A stretch of 64,000 nucleotides of DNA, from positions 1 to 64,000 of the forward strand of contig DAHXON010000008.1 in the NCBI GenBank assembly GCA_027364875.1, read 5' to 3'. This DNA is from Chloroflexota bacterium (GTDB lineage: Bacteria > Chloroflexota > Limnocylindria > Limnocylindrales > CSP1-4). The first letter of the stretch is position 1. Each line of letters opens with the position of its first letter. The notes beneath the pieces are model-generated. The model did not search any database. It saw nothing but the letters and a program-made list of their open reading frames with translations, and was not told the DNA's origin. The position numbers and the translations under genes were made by a program. Positions 1 through 12,732 of the stretch are shown piece by piece.

Positions 1-553
1 CTTCTATTCGCTGGCATTTCTGTACCAGACGCCCGGGCCGTTGCTGAACGCGATCAAGAAGGTTTCGGCCGACGACTCGATCTTCGTCTACGGAATATCG
101 GACCGTAAGGTCGGCGGCCTGGACCTCCAGAAACCGAGCACCAACGTGGCGCCGGTCTACCCGTCGGCGCTGGGAAAGGGCCTGCCGGAGCCGTTCAAGT
201 CCGAGCCGACAGGCGGCAGCGGCATCCGCATGCACCACAAGTTCATCGTCGTGGATTTCGACAATCCGTCGGCGCGCGGGTATCTGGGTTCGTACAACTT
301 CTCCTCGGCCGCCGACCTGAGCAACGGCGAGAACCTGGTCCTCGTGCGAGACCGGCGCGTGGCGGTCTCTTACATGATCGAGGCGTTGACGATCTTCGAT
401 CACTACCATTTCCGGGTATCTCAGCGCGAGGCGAACAAAGCGAAGACGAAGCTCCAGCTGGCGAAGCCGCCGCGGAAGGCCGGCGAGAAGCCCTGGTGGG
501 ACGAGGATTTCACGGACGCCCACAAGATCCGCGACCGCGAACTCTTCTCCTGA
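1..553 (+). CDS. Phospholipase D-like (HKD) domain protein, 5' truncated by window start
   Basis: Open frame continues to the window edge; HHKFIVVD...GYLGSYNFSSAAD matches the HxKxxxxD PLD motif with following GSxN. Confidence 0.75.
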   Translation, partial: FYSLAFLYQTPGPLLNAIKKVSADDSIFVYGISDRKVGGLDLQKPSTNVAPVYPSALGKGLPEPFKSEPTGGSGIRMHHKFIVVDFDNPSARGYLGSYNFSSAADLSNGENLVLVRDRRVAVSYMIEALTIFDHYHFRVSQREANKAKTKLQLAKPPRKAGEKPWWDEDFTDAHKIRDRELFS

Positions 554-571
554 CGCCGGAAGGGGTGTGTC

Positions 572-1090
572 GTGGCAATGAGGATCTCGTGCGAGGAACG
601 GATCGAAGCGGCGCCCGCGGCCGTGTTCGCCTGGATCGCCGAGCCGGAGAAGGCGATGCGCTGGCAGGGCGACGTCAAGGAGCAGGAGATCATCACGGCA
701 CCACCAGGAGTGGTGGGCACGACCTTCCGTGAGGTCGTCGAGGACGGCAGCGGCCGGCTCGAGATGCGCGGCAAGATCACCAGGTACGTCGAGAACGAGG
801 TCATGACGTTCCACCTCGTCAGCCGCGTCCACGAGCTCGACGTCACCTATGGAGTCGCGCCAACGGCCGAACTCCACGAGCCGGCGGCCGGCCCGACGCG
901 TGTCACCGTCGAGGCTGCCATCCGCTGGAAGTTCCCGATGAACCTCGTCAGCCTCGTCGTGGGCCGCAGGATGCGCGCGGGCCTGGCCGCTCAGATGCAG
1001 TCGGAGCTTGCGGTGCTCAAGTCACTCTGCGAGGCCGACGCGGCGGCCGAAACCGCGGAGGGTCGGGCGGCGATAGGAACGCTCAGCTAG
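572..1090 (+). CDS. SRPBCC/polyketide cyclase-like protein
   Basis: ISCEERIEAAPAAVFAWIAEPEKAMRW... typical SRPBCC N-terminus. Confidence 0.7.
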   Translation: MAMRISCEERIEAAPAAVFAWIAEPEKAMRWQGDVKEQEIITAPPGVVGTTFREVVEDGSGRLEMRGKITRYVENEVMTFHLVSRVHELDVTYGVAPTAELHEPAAGPTRVTVEAAIRWKFPMNLVSLVVGRRMRAGLAAQMQSELAVLKSLCEADAAAETAEGRAAIGTLS

Positions 1091-1202
1091 GCGGGGTAGG
1101 CGTCGGTCGAGTGGCTCGGGCAGTGGCGGGAATCGGCCCGGTTCCGGGCTGCGGCTCCGGCTAGGATGTCCGGGGGGCCACGGCGACTGGGAGAGCCTCG
1201 GG

Positions 1203-1712
1203 ATGAGACTGCACGGCAGCGTGACGTTCAACGGCCGCGCTTACAGCAGCGGCGACGAGATCTCGGGCCTCTTCATCTACCCGTTCTTCCTGATCCACAT
1301 GTTCGTCTTCGGTCTGTCGGGCTTCGTGCTGGCCTACAGCGGCGCGCCGGTTGAGTTCGTCTACATGCACGGCGGCATCGCGATCCTGGTCTACCTTGTT
1401 TTCTACCTCGCTATCTTCGGCCGCGACGACGTCAAGTGGATGTTCATCAACGCGGGCCTGGGCCTGTTCGGCATCGTCAGCCAGATCGACTGGATCCTCT
1501 CGCTCTTCGGCAAGCACGTTGCGGACTTCCCGCCGTACGTCCACGTGATCCCGTTCCTGTATTTCGTGCTCTACACGTTCCTCATCCGCCACGCCCTGCT
1601 GGATCTGCTCGGAGCCCGCGACGACGAGACCAGGCAGCGCCGGGTGCAGGCGGCTTACGTCGGTGCCTCGGTCGCGTTCTACCTGGCGGCGCACCTGCTG
1701 GAGGCGTGGTAG
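1203..1712 (+). CDS. Hypothetical integral membrane protein
   Basis: 169 aa ORF with several hydrophobic segments. Confidence 0.6.
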   Translation: MRLHGSVTFNGRAYSSGDEISGLFIYPFFLIHMFVFGLSGFVLAYSGAPVEFVYMHGGIAILVYLVFYLAIFGRDDVKWMFINAGLGLFGIVSQIDWILSLFGKHVADFPPYVHVIPFLYFVLYTFLIRHALLDLLGARDDETRQRRVQAAYVGASVAFYLAAHLLEAW

Positions 1713-1809
1713 CCCGACCCGTCTGGGGTTTACCGATTTGCCGGAAGTCGGCGCGCGGGCCGGACGTGCCCGCCGACCCAAGCCCGATCGATACGATGCT
1801 GGAGGACCG

Positions 1810-2310
1810 ATGATCATCAGGGAAGAGCTCGCCGCCGATGCCGAGGCAATCACCCGGGTAACCGTGCTTGCCTTCGAGACGCTCGAGGTCAGCGGCCACA
1901 CGGAGCAGTTCATCGTCCGGGCGCTGCGCGAGGCGGGCGCGCTGACGGTGTCGCTCGTGGCCGAGATGGACGGTCAGGTAGTGGGTCACGTCGCGTTCTC
2001 GCCCATCGCGATCTCGGACGGATCGTCCGGGTGGTACGGCCTCGGCCCGGTGTCGGTCCTGCCGGCGTATCAGAGGCAGGGCATCGGCAAGTCGCTGATC
2101 GCCACGGGCCTGTCGATGCTGAAGGACCTTGGCGGCAAGGGCTGCGCCCTCGTCGGCGATCCGGGGTATTACGAGCGGCTCGGATTCGGGCACTACCCGG
2201 AGCTGATCCTCGAGGGAGTGCCCCCGGAAGTCTTCCTCGCCATGCCGTTCGCCGACGCGGTTCCGCGCGGGACGGTCACCTTCCACGATGGTTTCTGGGC
2301 CACGCACTGA
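1810..2310 (+). CDS. GNAT family N-acetyltransferase (YhbS-like)
   Basis: VSVLPAYQRQGIGKSLIATGL acetyl-CoA binding motif, GDPGYYERLGF; internal ATG preceded by GGAGG. Confidence 0.85.
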   Translation: MIIREELAADAEAITRVTVLAFETLEVSGHTEQFIVRALREAGALTVSLVAEMDGQVVGHVAFSPIAISDGSSGWYGLGPVSVLPAYQRQGIGKSLIATGLSMLKDLGGKGCALVGDPGYYERLGFGHYPELILEGVPPEVFLAMPFADAVPRGTVTFHDGFWATH

Positions 2311-2364
2311 CGAGCCGGCTCGCTCCGACCTCCCCCGCACGCGACGGTCGCCCGGAAATTGAAC

Positions 2365-2537
2365 AACCTCCACCTCACGGAAGTTGTGCGACATCCCGGC
2401 GCCACGGCCATACGTTTTGGGTCGCGGCCGCGCTCGCTCGTGCGTGGGAAGCCGGCCCGAGAACCCTCCAAGGCCGCCAAGCCCGCGATTCGCGGCGCGG
2501 TTCCTCGCATAACCTCCGCCGCAGGGAAGTTGTTCAA
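2365..2537. repeat. Pair of imperfect 27-bp direct repeats (2365-2391, 2511-2537) with complementary TTGAACAAC/GTTGTTCAA ends
   Basis: AACCTCCACCTCACGGAAGTTGTGCGA vs AACCTCCGCCGCAGGGAAGTTGTTCAA, 22/27 identical. Confidence 0.6.
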
Positions 2538-2642
2538 GAATCGGCCTGGCCGCGCTCTCGGGCGGCCGCTTCGGGCCTGCCTCGAACTCGACTCCAGGGT
2601 CGGAAGCAGGCACGGCGGCACGGACCGGCGAGGACGCGAGAG

Positions 2643-3056
2643 CTAGCTGCTCAGCGCCGTGATCGCCCGGTCGCAGTCCTCCGGCCGCACGTAGAGCACC
2701 ACGCCGTAGCCGCCGTTGATGTGCGCGATCCCGTACGATTCCTCGACCGAGATGCCGGCCCGGGCCAGCCTCCCGTAGATGTCCGCCAGGGCTCCCGGCC
2801 GCTCGTCGCCGACGATGAGCACGGCAGGGTGGGGTCCGTCGACCTCCAGGCCTGCCCTCGCGGCCCCGTCCATGAGCCTGGAACCGTCGATAGGGAAGAG
2901 GGTGAAACGCGTCCGTGCGGCGCCGGCCGGAACGGCCTTGTAGGCGAGGAAATCGACGCCGGCACCTACGATCGTGCCGAGCATCGCGGAGCCTTCGGCG
3001 ACGTGCTCCTCGACGGTCAGGTTGTAGTAGTCGACTCGCCTGATTTCCAGCGACAT
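2643..3056 (-). CDS. ACT domain-containing protein
   Basis: MSLEIRRVDYYNLTVEEHVAEG... PGALADIYGRLARAGISVEESYGI; ACT-like repeat. Confidence 0.65.
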   Translation of the reverse strand: MSLEIRRVDYYNLTVEEHVAEGSAMLGTIVGAGVDFLAYKAVPAGAARTRFTLFPIDGSRLMDGAARAGLEVDGPHPAVLIVGDERPGALADIYGRLARAGISVEESYGIAHINGGYGVVLYVRPEDCDRAITALSS

Positions 3057-3306
3057 TGGCTTCCCCTTCTGGTGATTCGGCACGCACGCATCATGAGCCG
3101 ACCGGCGGACAGCCGTGCGAATGGCCGCGCGCCGGTTCAGGCAGCCCGGCCCGCTGCGGTCATCCATCGATATCGAAAAGGTGTTGAGGAGGTCCGCGAG
3201 TGGTTCGACGGCGGCGAGCGCGACGACTACTCCTGCCAGCTCCGAGAGCGGCCTTGTATCGTAGGTGCCGGGGGATGCAAGGCCGCCCGACTCAGCAAAG
3301 AGGACC

Positions 3307-3999
3307 ATGACCACAATCGTTGTCACCGGCGCAGCTCGAGGGCTGGGCGCCTGCCTCGCGGAGGAATACCTGAAGCAGGGTGCAACCGTCTTCGGGCTCG
3401 ATCGTGCTGAGCCGAAATCGGATTTGTCCGCATCCTACGGCGGTCGTTTCTGGGGGCTCCGGTGCGACATCACCGATGAGGATCAGGTGCGACGCGCCGC
3501 CGAGGAGGTCGGTCGCGCCGCCGGTTTCGTCGACCTCCTGATCAACAATGCCGCGATCTACCTCAAGAAGCCGTTCACCGAGGCGAACGAGTTCGACGCG
3601 GACATGGCACGCCGGACGTTCGACGTCAACGCCGTTGGACCGCTCCTCGTTACCAAGCACTTCCTGCCGCTCGTGCTCGCCGGATCGGGCAAGAAGATCA
3701 TCAACATCTCATCGGAGGCAGGGAGCATCTCGCAATGCTGGCGATCGCGCGAGTACGCCTACTGCATGTCCAAGGCGGCCCTGAACATGCAGTCGGTGAT
3801 CCTTCAGCACCGGGTCAAGGACGACGGCGTGAAGGTGCTGGCCATTCATCCGGGCTGGATGCGAACCGAGATGGGCGGTGCCGATGCGGACCTCGATCCG
3901 AGCGAATCGGCGAGCGGCATCGTCGAGACGATTGCCCGCAACTCCGCCATCGACGGCCCGATGTATCTGGATTACACCGGCAAGGCCTGGGAGTGGTGA
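3307..3999 (+). CDS. SDR family NAD(P)-dependent oxidoreductase
   Basis: TGAARGLG Rossmann motif, NNAA, YCMSKAALN catalytic YxxxK. Confidence 0.9.
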   Translation: MTTIVVTGAARGLGACLAEEYLKQGATVFGLDRAEPKSDLSASYGGRFWGLRCDITDEDQVRRAAEEVGRAAGFVDLLINNAAIYLKKPFTEANEFDADMARRTFDVNAVGPLLVTKHFLPLVLAGSGKKIINISSEAGSISQCWRSREYAYCMSKAALNMQSVILQHRVKDDGVKVLAIHPGWMRTEMGGADADLDPSESASGIVETIARNSAIDGPMYLDYTGKAWEW

Positions 4000-4000
4000 A

Positions 4001-4645
4001 TTGAGCGAGAAAAGGATCCTCGTCTTCGGCGGCGAAGAGAACCCGTACCACGACTTCTCGGTCCAGGGCCCGCTGCTGGCGCGACTGGCCGAGGAGGCGG
4101 GCTACGAGGCGGAGATCACGACCGATCCGGGAGCATTCGAGCCCGCGCGGATCGCCCCTTTCGACGTGATCGCGATCCTCGCTTCCGCCGGCAGCCTGGC
4201 GCCCGAGCATGAGGAAGCGCTGCTGAACGCCGTCATCGGAAGCCCCTGGGGCGATACCGGCGCGCCGAAGGGGCTCCTGGGCATCCACGGCGCGACGGTG
4301 GTGGGGTCCGCGTCGGGTGCATACCAGCGAATGCTCGGCGCGCGTTTCCTGGCACACCCGCCGCTCGGGCCCTTATCGGTCACGGTGGACGCGCCCGACC
4401 ATCCGGTGATGCGCGGCGTCGGCGACTTCGAGACCTCGGACGAGCTCTACCTGATGGAAACGCTCGCCCCGTTCGACGTACTGCTCGGCGCCGAGTTCGA
4501 CGGTTTCCGCCGCCCACTCGCGTGGGTGCGCCCGTACGGCCTCGGCCGGGTCTGCTACTGCGCCCTCGGCCACGGAACGGAGCAGCTCGAGCACGAAAGC
4601 GTGCGACGGATCCTGCGCAACGCGCTCGACTGGCTGGCGCGGTGA
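4001..4645 (+). CDS. ThuA-like domain protein (TTG start)
   Basis: RILVFGGEENPYHDF...; GLLGIHGA; HPVMRGV; ALGHG pattern of ThuA/trehalose-utilization family. Confidence 0.7.
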   Translation: MSEKRILVFGGEENPYHDFSVQGPLLARLAEEAGYEAEITTDPGAFEPARIAPFDVIAILASAGSLAPEHEEALLNAVIGSPWGDTGAPKGLLGIHGATVVGSASGAYQRMLGARFLAHPPLGPLSVTVDAPDHPVMRGVGDFETSDELYLMETLAPFDVLLGAEFDGFRRPLAWVRPYGLGRVCYCALGHGTEQLEHESVRRILRNALDWLAR

Positions 4646-4776
4646 GACACGGCCGCGTGGGTTCGGTGGCCATTTGACGCCTGGCAATGGGAGCGCCGCG
4701 AGATCGGGCAGCGCCCGGTTGCCATCTCATCAATTGCCGACAGTCGAACGGGAGGCTCTCGTGAGGGAGGGATAGT

Positions 4777-5289
4777 GTGGGCAAGGACGCATTGAAGGAG
4801 GGGATCGAGAAACAGATTGGCGACGCGTTCGTTTCTTGGTTCAACATCGCGCAAGGAACGTCCTATCGATTCGAGCGTCGCGGAGACGAGCCGCTCGACC
4901 TGCTGTACCGGAGCGAAGCAGGAAGCCTTCCGATCCAGGTAACGGTCGTGTATGAGAACCAGGCCTTCGCCGCCCTGACATGGCACACGATGCGGCCCAA
5001 GGCGAAGGCTCGGCGCTTCGCGTTCACACGGGACCCGGACAACGAGCTCGTTGAGAGCCTGACTCACCGGTTGCGAGCGAAGGCCCGAATGGTCTATCCC
5101 GTCGGGTCCATCCTCGTCGCCTACCTGGCAATGCCGATGACCCAACTCGAATTCGAGGGGCTCCTACCGCGAGTCAGAATCCCGTCTCCGATCACGCTTT
5201 CTGCGATCTATGTCGGCGGGACGACGTCAGCCCCGCACGAATCTGGCGATCTCGGCGATTGGTGGCTGAGGATTGCCGGAGCAGCTTGA
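4777..5289 (+). CDS. Hypothetical protein
   Basis: 170 aa ORF with GTG start; no family recognised. Confidence 0.5.
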   Translation: MGKDALKEGIEKQIGDAFVSWFNIAQGTSYRFERRGDEPLDLLYRSEAGSLPIQVTVVYENQAFAALTWHTMRPKAKARRFAFTRDPDNELVESLTHRLRAKARMVYPVGSILVAYLAMPMTQLEFEGLLPRVRIPSPITLSAIYVGGTTSAPHESGDLGDWWLRIAGAA

Positions 5290-5330
5290 CGTCTCGTTCA
5301 TTGCTTCCTGCTATCCTTCGCGAAGCCCTT

Positions 5331-5471
5331 GAGGCCGGGTCTGTGAGCCCGGTGGAAGTCAAAGATGCGGCTTGCCGGCGCTTTGACTCGCGGTCCTGAG
5401 AGGCCGGGGAGGAGAACGTTGAGCCCGTGCAAGCTGAACCACCGCGCCCGTGAGGCCGGTGGCTTTTTTGT
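5331..5471 (+). promoter_or_regulatory. Candidate structured leader/attenuator upstream of the HEAT-carB ORF
   Basis: Hairpins 5335-5339/5348-5352 and 5357-5364/5381-5388 (AGTCAAAG/CTTTGACT), plus terminator. Confidence 0.55.

Positions 5472-5475
<4 letters not shown>
5419..5475 (+). CDS. Candidate leader peptide (uORF) MSPCKLNHRAREAGGFFV, overlapping the next start as ATGA
   Basis: GGGGAGGAG SD-like sequence just upstream of a TTG; stop TGA 5473-5475 overlaps ATG 5472. Confidence 0.4.
5439..5469 (+). terminator. Intrinsic terminator-like hairpin abutting the carB-fusion ATG
   Basis: CCACCG (5439-5444) / CGGTGG (5457-5462) followed by C and T6. Confidence 0.65.
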
Positions 5476-9305
<3,830 letters not shown>

Positions 9306-9350
9306 CAGCCGCCGCGGGACGAGATCGCCAGCTGCTTCGTCAATCTGGTC

Positions 9351-9926
9351 ATGATGGAGTTGTTGACCGACGAGAGAGGGGCTCCACAGTTGCTCGAGCG
9401 AGTAGGGGCCGGCCGCGAGGAAAGGGACGACCTCGAGGACACCTTCGAGGCCATCTACCGGCGGCGCTATCGCGACGTGTTCCGATATGCGCTGCTCATG
9501 CTGCGCCATGAGGCGGAGGCCGAAGACGCGACGGCGGAGGCTTTCGACCGCGCGTATTCGGCCTGGCGCTCGGGGCATGGGCCGTCGGGCCAGGCGCTGC
9601 CCTGGCTCCTGCTGATCACCCGACGGATCGTCATCGACAAGATGAGGCGGCGCCGACTGTTTGCCTGGCTGCCGATGGGCGCGCTCCGGCCGGCCGACGA
9701 GCCGGCCTCCGCCGGCGACACGGACCGATCCGATTTCTGGCTCTGGTTCAACTCCTTCGCCCGCGACCTTCCGCCACGCCAGCGCGAGGTGCTGATCCTG
9801 CGCTACCAGCGGGACCTGGACGACCAATCGATCGGCGAGATCCTGGGGCTCTCGGCTTCGGGGGTTCGCTCGCTGGTGGCGCGGGCCTGCGAGGCGCTGC
9901 GCGGCAATCCGGAGATCTGGCGATGA
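9351..9926 (+). CDS. ECF-type RNA polymerase sigma factor
   Basis: AEDATAEAFDRAY region 2, LPPRQREVLILRYQRDLDDQSIGEILGLSASGVRSLVARA region 4. Confidence 0.9.
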   Translation: MMELLTDERGAPQLLERVGAGREERDDLEDTFEAIYRRRYRDVFRYALLMLRHEAEAEDATAEAFDRAYSAWRSGHGPSGQALPWLLLITRRIVIDKMRRRRLFAWLPMGALRPADEPASAGDTDRSDFWLWFNSFARDLPPRQREVLILRYQRDLDDQSIGEILGLSASGVRSLVARACEALRGNPEIWR

Positions 9927-11023
9927 AAGAGAACGACTCGATGCCGCGTGGCGGCGTGCCCGAAGCGACTGACGAGGAAATCCTGCGCGGCATCCGGCGG
10001 CGCATGGCCGCGATCGAGACGCTCATACCCATGCCTCCCGTATGGACCCGCGACGAGGGTAGGGCTGCGATGTCGCGGACCAGGGTGCGCACCGGCCTGC
10101 GCCTTGCTGCGGCGCCACTGGTTCTCGTTGCCGCGTTGGTCGTAATCGTCATTGGGGCCGGCCTCGGCGCCAGGACCGCGACACTGGGCGCTTCACCATC
10201 GCCGCGCTATACGACCCTGGTCTACGAATACGTGCTCGATGCGGGGCAGACCGTGACAGCGGCCGATCGCGAAGCCATTGCCACCATCCTGCGATCGAGG
10301 ATCGAAAGCGCGGGAGTCGTGGACTCGGTCGTGACGGCCGAGAACGACAGGGTCCAGGTCAAGGTCCCGGCAGATGCGAACGTCCAGAGCATCGAGTCAT
10401 TGGTCGGCCGGCAAGGCCTTCTCGAGTTCGTCCTGCTGCCCCCGGCGATCTACGGCACGAGTGACTCGCCGGGCTCGAAAGAGATCCCCGCCAACGGCTC
10501 AAAGCTCGACCCGTCGTTGCCGGCGCAGTTCACCAGTCGGGACCTCGATCGGAGCAAGACGGCAGCCAACCCGGGCGTGACCGGAGGCTGGCAGGTCGAC
10601 TTCGCCTTCAACGACAACAAGGCTGCCGAGTTCGCGACCTGGTCCGGTGAACACATCAACGACTACTTCGCGATCGCGCTGGATGGTGTCGTCCAGTCGG
10701 CGCCGTACATCCAGTCGAAGGTCGAGGGAGGGCACGGGATCATTTCCGGGGCCTTCACTGAGGAAGAGGCCAAATCGCTCGCCGCCCTGCTGAAGGCCGG
10801 CAGCCTTCCGTACCCTCTCAGGCTCGTCAGCGTGATGGGGCCGGATGCCTCAGCCCCGGTCGAGACGACGCTCACCCCCGCGGACTCGCCCGCTTCCGTG
10901 CCCTCGTCGGCTTGCTCGATCGTGCCGTCGTCCGGCGCACCTACCGGGCTCGCGTCGCCTTGCGGTGAGGAGCCGCTTCGCTCCGGCTCTGTACCCAGCG
11001 CCGCGGCCACCACGGGCGCGTAG
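9923..11023 (+). CDS. Single-TM protein with extracytoplasmic SecD P1-like domain; putative sigma-factor partner
   Basis: ATGA overlap with sigma gene; one TM (LVLVAALVVIVIGAGLGA); AIALDGVVQSAPYIQSKVEGGHGIISGAFTEEEAKSLAALLKAGSLPYPLRLV resembles SecD P1. Confidence 0.75.
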   Translation: MKENDSMPRGGVPEATDEEILRGIRRRMAAIETLIPMPPVWTRDEGRAAMSRTRVRTGLRLAAAPLVLVAALVVIVIGAGLGARTATLGASPSPRYTTLVYEYVLDAGQTVTAADREAIATILRSRIESAGVVDSVVTAENDRVQVKVPADANVQSIESLVGRQGLLEFVLLPPAIYGTSDSPGSKEIPANGSKLDPSLPAQFTSRDLDRSKTAANPGVTGGWQVDFAFNDNKAAEFATWSGEHINDYFAIALDGVVQSAPYIQSKVEGGHGIISGAFTEEEAKSLAALLKAGSLPYPLRLVSVMGPDASAPVETTLTPADSPASVPSSACSIVPSSGAPTGLASPCGEEPLRSGSVPSAAATTGA

Positions 11024-11026
11024 CGG

Positions 11027-12337
11027 CTAGGCGCTCTCGATGGCGGTGGGGCCCTCGAGGATGTGCTCCGGCGAGACGACCGGGGTTTCCGTCCGCACGC
11101 GATCGTCGCGATGGAACCAGATCCAGAGGAGGCTGGTCGAGAGCGTGTACAGGCAGATGATCGTGATGAAGTCCACGGTGTAGCCGGCCGTGAATCCCAG
11201 TGTCGCCTGCAGCGTGCTGTAGTACATCGGAGCGATCACCCAGCCGAGAGACCACAGCGTCGTCATTCCGGCGGCAACCGTGGCGCGCTCGTCGTCGCGG
11301 ACCCGATCCATCGCGAATGCGTCGAATATCGGGCTGCCGGCGTTCATGAGCGAGTTCCGGACCGTCAGGGCAACCACCACCGTCCACAACACCGGCGAGA
11401 AGCCCAGGACTACCAGGAACGGGATGCTCATGCCCTGGACGAGCACGATCGATCCGATCCGCCCGAACCTTCGCGCCACGGCCGGTTGGGCCAGGATGGC
11501 GATGGCCGTGCCCAGGCTCGCGATGGCGAAGAAGGCGTTCACTTGCGCGAGATTCAGGTGGAACTTGTTCTCGATGAAGACGTTGAGGAAGGGGATGAGC
11601 TGGCCCGCGCCGAGGGAGGTGAGGAAGCCCGGCAGCAGAAGCTTGAAGAAGAGGCGGCGATCGTGGATCACCAGCCCGAAACGACCGGGCCGTCTGTCCC
11701 GCTCCTCGGCCGTGAGAACCGGCCGGTCGCGCGAGAGCAGGAACATGCTGGCGAGCGCCAGGACCCCGAGGGTCGCCACGCCGAGCAGGAGAAGCAGATA
11801 CGGCGCCGACCTGGACGTCAGGCCCAGCTGGCCGGCGATCAGGGTCGCCGCCGCCCCGCCGACGAGCGTGGCCAGGAATCCGGTCGAGAACTGGATCGCC
11901 TGCCACATCGAGAAGTATTCGTTGCGCTGGTCCGGCGAGGTGTGCTCGGCCATGTAGGGGATCGAGACGACGCCGACGATCTGGCCGCCCGCTCCCATGG
12001 CCGCGACACCTACGAAGAGCAGGCTCAGCTGGCCGGGCAGGAAGGCGAACAGCGCAATGGCGACGAGCGCCACTCCGGCGATCATGACCGAGCGCCGGCC
12101 GATCCGATCCGAGAGGGCGCTGGCGGGCACGGCGACGGCAACCCCTGCCAGCTGCGAGACGGCGAGCAGCCAGCCGAGCGTGGACCCGCCGATCCCGATC
12201 GACTCCACGTACAGGTTGAAGTCGGTCCAGTACAAGCTCATCGACGAGCCGTAGATGACCGTGATCAGCAGGAACAGCCGGGCGTCGCGCGAGAAGCCGG
12301 CGACGCTGCGGGCGTAATGGGCGACCGGGTTTGGCAC
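11027..12337 (-). CDS. MFS transporter
   Basis: 12-TM pattern, SDRIGRRSVMIAG signature between TM2 and TM3; GTG start. Confidence 0.9.
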   Translation of the reverse strand: MPNPVAHYARSVAGFSRDARLFLLITVIYGSSMSLYWTDFNLYVESIGIGGSTLGWLLAVSQLAGVAVAVPASALSDRIGRRSVMIAGVALVAIALFAFLPGQLSLLFVGVAAMGAGGQIVGVVSIPYMAEHTSPDQRNEYFSMWQAIQFSTGFLATLVGGAAATLIAGQLGLTSRSAPYLLLLLGVATLGVLALASMFLLSRDRPVLTAEERDRRPGRFGLVIHDRRLFFKLLLPGFLTSLGAGQLIPFLNVFIENKFHLNLAQVNAFFAIASLGTAIAILAQPAVARRFGRIGSIVLVQGMSIPFLVVLGFSPVLWTVVVALTVRNSLMNAGSPIFDAFAMDRVRDDERATVAAGMTTLWSLGWVIAPMYYSTLQATLGFTAGYTVDFITIICLYTLSTSLLWIWFHRDDRVRTETPVVSPEHILEGPTAIESA

Positions 12338-12673
12338 TCGGGCTACCTTGCTGGGCTACCTTGCTGAGTGGCGCCGCCCCGTTTCGGAGCGGTCAGATTC
12401 TAGGGGTGGACTGCCCTGGCGCTGCGAGCGTCATCTTCGCGCAGAGTCCGCCCGAACACGATCACCAGCGATCCGAGGTGGAAGTGCCTGCCTGAGACGG
12501 CGATCTGGACTTCACCCGAATCTGCGGTCGACGACCGCGCGCGGCACTTAGCCGCTTCGGCGCGCATCTCGGCGCCCCTTGTCTTTGCTACCGTTAGCCG
12601 GTTCTCCGCCGTGTCAAGCCACCACATCCCTAGCTCCCCAGTTCTCCCTGCTGTTAGTCGGTTGCAGACTTTA

Positions 12674-12691
12674 GTTAGCTACTCGTCTAAC
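12674..12691 (-). promoter_or_regulatory. Putative ArsR-family operator upstream of MFS gene
   Basis: GTTAGACGAGTAGCTAAC (minus strand): GTTAG-8-CTAAC inverted repeat shared with 13853-13870. Confidence 0.55.
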
Positions 12692-12732
12692 AAAGCGCCA
12701 GACGACTTACTGGTAGGCGTTCCATCGGGTCA

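Noticed and set aside
5331-5471. Known RNA families (T-box, cobalamin, c-di-GMP, SRP, tRNA-Sec) for the carB leader
   Set aside because: By eye none of the conserved core motifs is present; needs an Infernal search to be sure.
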